Shown here: one piece after another, positions 34,871-42,331 of the stretch
Layout of the letters: every line of letters starts with the position of its first letter
How positions within the stretch are numbered: position 1 is the first letter of the stretch
Assembly (NCBI GenBank): GCA_025362395.1
Contig: JANYGK010000048.1
Location: 42,311-106,310 of the forward strand
Source: Bacteroidota bacterium
GTDB taxonomy: Bacteria > Bacteroidota > Bacteroidia > B-17B0 > Aurantibacillaceae
Direction: 5' to 3'
Length of the DNA: 64,000 nt
Program-made: the position numbers and the translations under genes
The notes under the pieces: generated by a model
What the model was told of the DNA's origin: nothing
Seen by the model: the letters and a program-made list of their open reading frames with translations, nothing else
The model's database searches: none

Positions 34871-36607
34871 ATGAAAACAACGATCATTACAAAATTAGAA
34901 GAAATGCTTCAGCTACCTGAGGCTAGTGCTGTTGCTAACCAAATGCGCACTCTGCAAAAAGAGTATGAAAAATTATGGACAGCCGAATTTGAAAAAGCCA
35001 AACAGGAATTTGTGGACGAGGGAGGCAAAGCCAAAGAATTTGAATATGCCAAACAACCGGAAGACATAAAAATTAGCCGGCTTTTTGAACAATTTGAAAA
35101 AAAGAAAAAAGAAGAAGACGCGACTTTAGCGGTTGAACAAAATAAAAACCTTGCTATCAGGAAAGAAATTGTAGCTAAAATAAATGACCTGAGCCAGGTA
35201 AGTGATAATATTGGCGCGGCCATTAAAAAACTGGTAGAATTACAAGCACAATGGAAAGTTATAGGTGCCGTGTCACCTCACAAATACAAAGAAATTCAGG
35301 CAGACTACAGTAAAGCTATTGAAGAGTTCAACTATAAACTCAGCCTGTCAAAACAATTACAGGAGCATGACTTAAAACGCAATTACGAGTTAAAAACAGA
35401 GTTGCTCGAAAAAATAAAAGGCATTAAAGACCAAACCAATATTAAAGAAGCGGAGCGTTTAATTAAAATTTACCGCAACGATTGGGAAGACATCGGCCCG
35501 GTACCAAATGATAAATGGGATGAGCTGAAAGGTAGTTTCCGCGCGGCTTTAGAGGAAGCATATTCTAAATTAAAAGCGCATTATAATTCGGTTGAAGAAG
35601 AAAAAGAAGCGAACCTTACACAGAAAAAAGAATTGCTGGAGAAAGTAAAAGCTATTATTACAAAATCGGAAACAGCCGGGAATTCAGCATGGAATACGTT
35701 GACAAACGAATTAATTGCCTTACAGGCCGAATGGAAAACTGTTGGACGAACTACACAAAAAGATAATGATAAAATCTGGAATGAATTTAGAGAATTGTGT
35801 GATTCGTTTTTCGAAAAGAAAAAATTACATTTTAACGAAGCGCATGAAAAACTGGCCGGTGTTAAAGCTCAAAAGCAAGACCTGATAGCTAAAGCCAATT
35901 CCTTAAAAGCCGATACAGACTGGCAAAAAACAGGATTAGCCTTAATTAAATTACAAGATTCCTGGAAAAAAGTACCACACGCGGGAGGCGATGAAACTAA
36001 ATTGTTCAATCAGTTCCGTGCAGCTTGTAATCATTTTTTTGATGCTAAAAAAGCTCATTTTGAAGCGATAGACGCGAGCTTTGAAACTAATTTAACAACA
36101 AAAGAAGAGCTTATAAAAAAACTAAATGAATTTAATTTAAGCGATAACCCTACCGATAATCATGCGGCGCTCAAACAAATTTCTGCCGATTGGAATGAAG
36201 CAGGCCACGTTCCGATGAAAGATAAAAAACGGGTGAATGAGGCATTCTATAACCGTTTGGATGAGTTATACGATAAAATGAATTTAAGTAAGGATGAGAA
36301 ATTCCTGATGCAGTTTAAAACAAAATTAGAACGTTTGGTAAACGGAGAATCACCTGAACTTACATTAAGAAAAGAAGCTGATTACTTTAAAAAGCAAATG
36401 GACGAAATAAACGGCCGCATAAAAACATACGATAACAACTTAGGTTTCTTTAAAACAAGCAGTAAAGGCGTAAACCCTTTTATGAAAGAAATTGAAGATA
36501 AAATTAATGCAGAAAAACAAAAAATAGCAGACTTCAATGAAAAACGTAAAATGATCATGGCGGAGCTTAATAAGCTGAAACCTGCAGAGGTAGAGGTACG
36601 TAAGTAA
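34871..36607 (+). CDS. DUF349 repeat protein
   Basis: A ~578-residue, highly charged, mostly helical protein with five DUF349 repeats, each with a W-containing core: LQAQWKVIGAVSP, YRNDWEDIGPVPNDKWDELK, LQAEWKTVGRTTQKDNDKIW, LQDSWKKVPHAGGDETKLF and ISADWNEAGHVPMKDKKRV. A C-terminal coiled coil follows. DUF349 proteins are common in Bacteroidota; their role is not established. The ATG at 34871 is preferred to 34844 because related proteins begin near MKTTIITKLEE, as I recall. Cytosolic. Confidence 0.9.
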   Translation: MKTTIITKLEEMLQLPEASAVANQMRTLQKEYEKLWTAEFEKAKQEFVDEGGKAKEFEYAKQPEDIKISRLFEQFEKKKKEEDATLAVEQNKNLAIRKEIVAKINDLSQVSDNIGAAIKKLVELQAQWKVIGAVSPHKYKEIQADYSKAIEEFNYKLSLSKQLQEHDLKRNYELKTELLEKIKGIKDQTNIKEAERLIKIYRNDWEDIGPVPNDKWDELKGSFRAALEEAYSKLKAHYNSVEEEKEANLTQKKELLEKVKAIITKSETAGNSAWNTLTNELIALQAEWKTVGRTTQKDNDKIWNEFRELCDSFFEKKKLHFNEAHEKLAGVKAQKQDLIAKANSLKADTDWQKTGLALIKLQDSWKKVPHAGGDETKLFNQFRAACNHFFDAKKAHFEAIDASFETNLTTKEELIKKLNEFNLSDNPTDNHAALKQISADWNEAGHVPMKDKKRVNEAFYNRLDELYDKMNLSKDEKFLMQFKTKLERLVNGESPELTLRKEADYFKKQMDEINGRIKTYDNNLGFFKTSSKGVNPFMKEIEDKINAEKQKIADFNEKRKMIMAELNKLKPAEVEVRK

Positions 36608-36625
36608 TTATATTTTACATAATTT

Positions 36626-36658
36626 AAATAAGCTGCCTCATAGGCGGCTTATTTTTTT
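36626..36658 (+). terminator. Intrinsic terminator after the DUF349 gene
   Basis: AAATAAGCTGCC (36626-36637) pairs with GGCGGCTTATTT (36643-36654) with one G-U type mismatch, followed by a T-run. It lies 18 nt after the stop. Confidence 0.85.
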
Positions 36659-36764
36659 AGGAACAGGCCGTAAATTTATTCCGGCTCAAACAATGTAAGC
36701 AAGCATTTGTAATTTAAACAATTACCTCTAAAGCGGGTTACTATACTATTTAAACACCTATAAC

Positions 36765-37472
36765 ATGAAAGTAGAAATATGGAGCGACGTGATGTGCCCG
36801 TTTTGTTACATCGGCAAACGTAAATTTGAAAAAGCATTAAATGAATTCCCTGATAAAAACAATATTGAAATTATTTGGAAAAGTTTTCAGTTGGATCCCA
36901 CAACCGTAACTGATCCAAGCATAAGCACCATCGACCATTTGGCGCAAAAAAAAGGTTGGAGCAAAGAGCAGGCAAGCGAAACAACGGCGCATGTTACTAA
37001 TATTGCAAAACAAGTGGGGCTGAACTTTCATTTTGATAAAGCAGTAGTAGCAAACTCATTTGATGCGCATCGTGTCTCACATTTAGCGAAAAAATACGGC
37101 AAGCAAAATGAGTTGGAAGAAAAATTATTTTCCGCTTATTTTACGGAAGGTAAAAACACTGCCGATCATGCAACGCTATTACAAATAGCTGCAGATATAG
37201 GGTTGAATAAGGCAGAGGTTAATGAATTATTAATTGGTGAGCTTTACACAGAAGAAGTAGAAAAAGATATTTACGAAGCGCAACAAGTTGGTGTAAGAGG
37301 TGTGCCGTTTTTTGTATTGGATCGTAAATATGCGGTTTCAGGGGCACAGGAACCGGATACATTTTTAGAGGCCCTAACAAAATCTTACGAAGATTATAAA
37401 AAAGAACATCCATTAGAAGTGTTGCAAAATAATACCGACAATACATGCGGACCTGACGGTTGCGAGATTTAA
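36765..37472 (+). CDS. DsbA-family oxidoreductase (FrnE-like)
   Basis: A 235-residue cytosolic thioredoxin-fold protein of the FrnE/2-hydroxychromene isomerase-like DsbA group. The active site CPFC is at residues 11-14 (SDVMCPFCYIGKRKFE) and the cis-Pro loop is in GVRGVPFFVLDRKYAVSGAQ. The helical insert lies in between. The C-terminus NTCGPDGCEI with two extra cysteines is common in this group. FrnE in Deinococcus is a disulfide isomerase linked to oxidative stress; the role here is inferred only as thiol-disulfide exchange. Confidence 0.9.
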   Translation: MKVEIWSDVMCPFCYIGKRKFEKALNEFPDKNNIEIIWKSFQLDPTTVTDPSISTIDHLAQKKGWSKEQASETTAHVTNIAKQVGLNFHFDKAVVANSFDAHRVSHLAKKYGKQNELEEKLFSAYFTEGKNTADHATLLQIAADIGLNKAEVNELLIGELYTEEVEKDIYEAQQVGVRGVPFFVLDRKYAVSGAQEPDTFLEALTKSYEDYKKEHPLEVLQNNTDNTCGPDGCEI

Positions 37473-37607
37473 TCTTTCGCACCGGAGAGAAGATTAAAAT
37501 AGTGAAGTGTATGCTAAACTTTTGTCAGCGCTTCAACAGACTACAAAACGAGTTAAGGATAAACTGCTTGCTTGTAAGAATGGTAGAACACATTAAATCA
37601 CAAAAAA

Positions 37608-37634
37608 AGTCCCGTCTACAACGTAAACGGGACT
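37608..37634. terminator. Bidirectional terminator between convergent genes
   Basis: AGTCCCGT (37608-37615) pairs with ACGGGACT (37627-37634), flanked by an A-run on the left and a T-rich stretch on the right. It can serve both the FrnE-like gene and the acyl-CoA dehydrogenase gene, most clearly the latter on the minus strand. Confidence 0.8.
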
Positions 37635-37655
37635 CTTTATTTTATCTTATTATTA

Positions 37656-38798
37656 TTAAACCGTTAATAACGCACGCGAAATAACAATACGCTGTACTTC
37701 GCTGGTACCTTCATAAATTTGAGTAATTTTCGCGTCACGCATTAAACGTTCTACATGGTATTCTTTTACATACCCGTAACCGCCATGTATTTGAACTGCC
37801 TCCGTTGTAACCCACATCGCTGTTTCCGATGCAAATACTTTTGCCTGCGCGCCTTCTTTTTCACAAGGTAAACCTTGGTTTTTTAACCATGCTGCTTTAT
37901 ATATTAATAAACGTGCCGCTTCAATACGCGTAGCCATATCCGCTAATTTAAATTGTATAGCCTGGTGCTGAGAAATTACTTTGCCGAATGCCTTACGTTC
38001 TTTAGAATATGCCAAAGCTAATTCATAAGCGCCGCTTGCAATACCTAATGCTTGTGAAGCAATACCAATGCGGCCTCCACCTAATGTTTTCATGGCAAAT
38101 TTAAATCCGAAGCCTTCTTCTCCTATCCTGTTTTCTTTAGGTATTTTTACATCCGTAAACATTAATGAGTGCGTGTCGCTTCCTCTTATCCCTAATTTGT
38201 TTTCTTTTGGCCCCACTTCAAAGCCCGGCATTCCTTTTTCAACAATCAGGCAGTTAATTCCTTTATGGCCCAGCTCCACATTTGTTTGTGCCATTACTAA
38301 ATATACAGATGCCGTACTTCCGTTAGTGATCCAGTTTTTAGTTCCATTTAATAAATAATGATCGCCTTTATCAATTGCCATTGTTCTTTGCGAAGTGGCG
38401 TCGCTGCCTGCTTCCGGTTCTGATAAGCAAAATGCGCCAATTATTTCGCCTTTTGCCAATGGCACTAAATATTTTTGTTTTTGTTCTTCATTTCCAAAAT
38501 GTTCTAAGCCCCAGCAAACTAACGAATTATTTACACTCATCACTACACTGCAGGAAGCATCTATTTTAGAAATTTCTTCTACAGCCAATACATAAGCAAT
38601 GGCATCCATACCGCCACCGCCGTATTTTGGATCCACCATCATTCCTAAAAAACCCAGCTCACCTAATTTTTTAATTTGCTCGGCAGGAAACTTCTGGTGC
38701 TCATCACGCTCTATAACTCCCGGTTTACACTCATTTTGAGCAAACTCGCGAGCCGCTTTCTGTATCATTAATTGCTCTTCAGTTAATTGAAATTGCAT
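37656..38798 (-). CDS. Acyl-CoA dehydrogenase
   Basis: A 380-residue flavoenzyme introducing the alpha-beta double bond in acyl-CoA thioesters. Motifs: GAFCLSEPEAGSDATSQ (substrate and FAD contact), NGTKNWITNG, GGGRIGIASQALGIASGAYELALAY, IHGGYGYVKEYHVERLMRDAKI, and QIYEGTSEVQRIVI with the catalytic Glu of the short-chain type. Length and features fit short-chain or branched-chain acyl-CoA dehydrogenases; the exact chain length cannot be read. Cytosolic, transferring electrons to ETF. No other beta-oxidation gene is nearby. Confidence 0.94.
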   Translation of the reverse strand: MQFQLTEEQLMIQKAAREFAQNECKPGVIERDEHQKFPAEQIKKLGELGFLGMMVDPKYGGGGMDAIAYVLAVEEISKIDASCSVVMSVNNSLVCWGLEHFGNEEQKQKYLVPLAKGEIIGAFCLSEPEAGSDATSQRTMAIDKGDHYLLNGTKNWITNGSTASVYLVMAQTNVELGHKGINCLIVEKGMPGFEVGPKENKLGIRGSDTHSLMFTDVKIPKENRIGEEGFGFKFAMKTLGGGRIGIASQALGIASGAYELALAYSKERKAFGKVISQHQAIQFKLADMATRIEAARLLIYKAAWLKNQGLPCEKEGAQAKVFASETAMWVTTEAVQIHGGYGYVKEYHVERLMRDAKITQIYEGTSEVQRIVISRALLTV

Positions 38799-38834
38799 CT
38801 TGTTCTGTTTTTAATGTTTGATTAATTACCCTTA

Positions 38835-38842
38835 CAAAAATA
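38835..38842 (-). promoter_or_regulatory. -7 element of the acyl-CoA dehydrogenase gene
   Basis: TATTTTTG on the minus strand matches TAnnTTTG, 36 nt before the ATG. A TTG lies 24 nt further upstream, slightly beyond the usual spacing. Confidence 0.4.
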
Positions 38843-38953
38843 AAAGATATTTTGAATTCTAAAACTCAATTTGTCTTTTTGTTAAAATTATTTTGTTGAG
38901 AGTTTTTACTAATTTACCATTTATTTTAAGGTATTCCGGTTAATTTTAAAATA

Positions 38954-40009
38954 ATGAAGATAGAGCCTGTAAATATAGTCGGTATTATGAGTGGAACGTC
39001 ACTCGACGGCCTGGATATTGCACTGTGTAGGTTTTATACCGAAAATAACAGTGTACAATTTGATTTATTATGCGCTGAAACCATCGCTTATGAACCTGTT
39101 TGGAAACAACGCTTACAAAACGCGTATGACGCAACCGCTGAACAGTATTTTAAATTGCACAGTTTATATGGCGAATTTATTGCTTCTCAGGCCAATCAAT
39201 TTTTGACCAAACACCACCAAAAAGCAACATACATTGCAAGCCACGGCCATACTGTTTTTCACCGGCCAGAACTTGGCTTTACCACACAAATTGGCTGCGG
39301 CGCAACTATTGCAGCGCATACAGGCATTGATGCAATTTGTGATTTCAGAAGCCTGGATGTTGCTTTAAAAGGACAAGGCGCGCCTTTGGTTCCCATTGGC
39401 GACAGAGACCTGTTTTCTCAATATGAATCGTGCCTAAACATTGGAGGAATAGCCAATATTTCTTTTACAAAAAATAATAATACTTCGGCATTTGATATTT
39501 GCATAGCCAATATGGCCTTAAATCATTTAACGGAAAAACTTGGTAAAGCCTATGATGATAAGGGACAGATGGCTTCATCAGGAACTCTGAATAAAAGTAT
39601 GCTTGCCGACCTTCTTAAGCTGAATACGCATAAAAAATCTATAGGAAAAGAATGGTTCGACAGGCATTTTTTGCCGGTGCTTGAAAAATATAATATTGCC
39701 ATAGAAGATAAGCTCGCCACCTGTGTGGAATACACGACGCTTGCTATTGCAAATACATTGTCCGGTAACTCCATAAGCTCTGTACTTATAACAGGTGGTG
39801 GCGCTTACAACGATTTTTTAATAAGTAGGATCAGGCATTATTACACAGGTAAAATAGACATTCCGGGTGACAGCCTTATTCAATTTAAAGAAGCTGTTAT
39901 CTTTGCCTATTTAGGTTATTTAAGATCAACAGAAAAAATAAATACGTTAACAGGCGTTACCAAAGCATCTCAAAACAGTTGCGGAGGATGCATCTATAAA
40001 GCATCATAA
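38954..40009 (+). CDS. anmK: Anhydro-N-acetylmuramic acid kinase
   Basis: A 351-residue AnmK. It phosphorylates 1,6-anhydro-MurNAc while opening the anhydro ring, returning cell-wall sugar to MurNAc-6-phosphate. Signatures: NIVGIMSGTSLDGLDIAL at the start (ATP site), ATYIASHGHTVFHRPELGFTTQIG, DFRSLDVALKGQGAPLVPIGD (catalytic Asp region), CLNIGGIANIS and LITGGGAYNDFLISRI. Cytosolic. crcB begins 1 nt after the stop, so the two are translationally linked although their functions differ. Confidence 0.95.
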   Translation: MKIEPVNIVGIMSGTSLDGLDIALCRFYTENNSVQFDLLCAETIAYEPVWKQRLQNAYDATAEQYFKLHSLYGEFIASQANQFLTKHHQKATYIASHGHTVFHRPELGFTTQIGCGATIAAHTGIDAICDFRSLDVALKGQGAPLVPIGDRDLFSQYESCLNIGGIANISFTKNNNTSAFDICIANMALNHLTEKLGKAYDDKGQMASSGTLNKSMLADLLKLNTHKKSIGKEWFDRHFLPVLEKYNIAIEDKLATCVEYTTLAIANTLSGNSISSVLITGGGAYNDFLISRIRHYYTGKIDIPGDSLIQFKEAVIFAYLGYLRSTEKINTLTGVTKASQNSCGGCIYKAS

Positions 40010-40010
40010 C

Positions 40011-40364
40011 ATGAATATATTTTTAATTTTTTTAGGCGGCGGCACAGGCAGCGTCATTCGTTTCTCAATCGCTTATTTGTTTTCCAAAACATCATTAAGC
40101 CTTCCTTTCGCCACCTTAACATCCAACTTTGTAAGCTGCTTAATGTTTGCGGTCGTTCTTTCAATCTACGGCTCAAAACAATTAATTCCGGATAACTACA
40201 AAAGTCTTATCATTATTGGTGTTTGCGGAGGCTTAAGCACTTTTTCCTCATTCAGTTTTGAAACGTTTGAATTAATAAAACTCGGCATGACCGGTTGGGC
40301 CATTATAAATATTTTAATAAGCTGCCTGTTGTGTACAAGCTTATTTTTTGTTTTCGCGAAATAG
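40011..40364 (+). CDS. crcB: Fluoride channel CrcB/Fluc
   Basis: A 117-residue protein with four membrane helices, the size of a Fluc subunit. It forms a dual-topology dimer that exports fluoride. Signatures: FLGGGTGSVIRFSIAYLF, FATLTSNFVSCLMFAVVLS (the family Asn is present) and GVCGGLSTFSSFSFETF with the pore phenylalanines. Its ATG follows the anmK stop by one base. No fluoride riboswitch is visible before the pair. Confidence 0.92.
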   Translation: MNIFLIFLGGGTGSVIRFSIAYLFSKTSLSLPFATLTSNFVSCLMFAVVLSIYGSKQLIPDNYKSLIIIGVCGGLSTFSSFSFETFELIKLGMTGWAIINILISCLLCTSLFFVFAK

Positions 40365-40395
40365 TGTCTGCTTTTTACGAGCATAATTTCAGCTG

Positions 40396-42258
40396 CTACC
40401 GAAGCTTATCGTAGGAAATAATCATATCATCAAAATAAGAGGAATCGGCAGTGTTGTTGTAAATAAAAATTCCTATTTCTTCTTTATTACCGGTTATGGG
40501 TATCGAAAAATTCAATTGCACATGTTCCCAACCTGCACTGTCTTTTTCAAATGGTTGGGGGCTTATCATATAAAATTTATTTTCTCCGCCTGAAATTACA
40601 ATGTCCCCATGCTTGCCGTATCTCCAAACACTGACACTGATTTTGTCGCCATAATCACAATTATTTATTGTGTATGTAAATCCAAACGGGTCTTTAGGAG
40701 AAAGCTTTATGGAATAATTCCCTGACCTTACTTTTTGCTTGCATTGTGAAGTGGCGCCTATAAGGAAAACACCGGGTTTATTTGTTTCAAAAAAATTATT
40801 TTTTGTAATTTTTTCTGCGCCGCATGTGATTGTAACGGAACTAAATACAGGAGCTTCGTAATACCTCGTATAAAGTGTTTTCACTGTAAAGGATAAGCTG
40901 AATAATGAAAAAATAAGTATAATGGGTATTGCTAATTTTGCATTACTGTATTTAGAGTTAAACACCGGCATAAAAAAAAGTAAAGCTATCGGAATAAAAT
41001 ATCTACCCTGCAGTGTGCTGATTATATTACCACCCACACAGTCCCATGTTAAATGTTGAGATAAAAGAATCAGGCATAAGGTGAAGGTTAAAATAATAAA
41101 AGCTCCCGCCTTATGCTTTAACGTTACATTAAAACCTTTTGCTCCGCCTATGCATGCGCCTATTAACAGTACGGTATAAGAACCATAAATAAACCAAATC
41201 GGGAATTTTGTATCAAGCCAACCTAAAGTACCAATAAAACCGGCAAAATACATATTGAAAGAGTACAGCATAGAATTAACAAAAACAGTTATCGTATCCA
41301 TACCATGAGTTAAAATATAATGCATTTGCCCTTGCATATCCGCGCATTTAACAAGTGTTGCAGTGTCTCTAAATGCAGGATTATACATACTATAAGGGAG
41401 GTAAAGACCATACATTATTTTTGACCAGCAAAGGCAGGTAACTAAAGAAATAATGAACAGTAGAATTAATTGGCTAAAATAGGTTCTTTTATCTTTAAAC
41501 TTTTGTGCCGGTATTAAAAAAAATAACAATACAATAGGTATATACACCAATTTTGCAGACGCCAAAAATACAGCCATTATACATACAGCTGCAAAATTTT
41601 TACGGGAAACCCTTTCAGCCGAATAGGCAAGCTTTAATATGTATGCTATTAAAATAAACGACACTAAATTAGTGACCATATCAGCGCTTACCGACATATT
41701 TATAAATAATGACATGGGCAATAAAGCAATAAGTGCCGTAAACCATTTATAAAAGGGCATTAACCGAATACTATATGCTATGCCGAATACCCATATTAAT
41801 AGCGTACATACTCTTGCTCCGTAAAAAATAGACAAGGGCGATACATTAAATTGTTTTAGTATAAAAATAGCCGCTGCCTGCGGAAAGTAAGAAACGGGTG
41901 AATACATGGCCGTATTAGGAAAATCAACAAACTTTTTTTCCTTTTCGTTTAAGGTAATTTTAAATTGCTCGGTAATTTCCCTGCAATTTGTTTTACCGTT
42001 TACATTCCATCGCATGCCCAAGCCGGCCTGCGTTATGTTCTCTATACCTGCCGGCACATATCCTCCTACCCTATTATTATTTTTTAAGGAAATGAAATTG
42101 CCTTCAGAAATTTGATACGCTCTGTAAAAATGATTTATTTCATCAGGTGCCTGGAAAGGTGGTGTTAATACCAATATGCTCAGCCCAAAAAATAAAGCAT
42201 AGAAACTAAAAAAAAGATCTGCACGAAGGCTGCTGAAATTTACATCAAAGATCCTCAT
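40396..42258 (-). CDS. DUF2142-type multi-pass membrane protein with C-terminal beta domain
   Basis: A 620-residue protein. The N-terminal ~470 residues have about ten or more membrane helices, with the family motif TPPFQAPDEINHFYRAYQI just after the first helix, like DUF2142 and related GT-C glycosyltransferases, where the acidic residues of that loop are catalytic. The last ~150 residues are soluble and beta-rich (VFLIGATSQCKQKVRSGNYSIKLSPKDPFGFTYTI, then SAGWEHVQLNFSIPI...SSYFDDMIISYD), resembling a carbohydrate-binding jelly roll. A role in transferring sugars from a lipid carrier to a surface glycan is inferred. Convergent with crcB. Confidence 0.78.
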   Translation of the reverse strand: MRIFDVNFSSLRADLFFSFYALFFGLSILVLTPPFQAPDEINHFYRAYQISEGNFISLKNNNRVGGYVPAGIENITQAGLGMRWNVNGKTNCREITEQFKITLNEKEKKFVDFPNTAMYSPVSYFPQAAAIFILKQFNVSPLSIFYGARVCTLLIWVFGIAYSIRLMPFYKWFTALIALLPMSLFINMSVSADMVTNLVSFILIAYILKLAYSAERVSRKNFAAVCIMAVFLASAKLVYIPIVLLFFLIPAQKFKDKRTYFSQLILLFIISLVTCLCWSKIMYGLYLPYSMYNPAFRDTATLVKCADMQGQMHYILTHGMDTITVFVNSMLYSFNMYFAGFIGTLGWLDTKFPIWFIYGSYTVLLIGACIGGAKGFNVTLKHKAGAFIILTFTLCLILLSQHLTWDCVGGNIISTLQGRYFIPIALLFFMPVFNSKYSNAKLAIPIILIFSLFSLSFTVKTLYTRYYEAPVFSSVTITCGAEKITKNNFFETNKPGVFLIGATSQCKQKVRSGNYSIKLSPKDPFGFTYTINNCDYGDKISVSVWRYGKHGDIVISGGENKFYMISPQPFEKDSAGWEHVQLNFSIPITGNKEEIGIFIYNNTADSSYFDDMIISYDKLR

Positions 42259-42331
42259 TTTACATTGCTATACGTTTGATAACATACATAAGGGATCATT
42301 ATAGGTTAAAAAATTACGGTTAATTTATACT

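Noticed and set aside
37473..37655. Small plus-strand frame around 37460-37684
   Set aside because: It overlaps the FrnE-like gene end and runs through a bidirectional terminator; basic low-complexity product, no homology recognised.
38800..38953. Fluoride riboswitch for anmK-crcB
   Set aside because: I could not find the conserved pseudoknot-forming sequences upstream of anmK or between the two genes.
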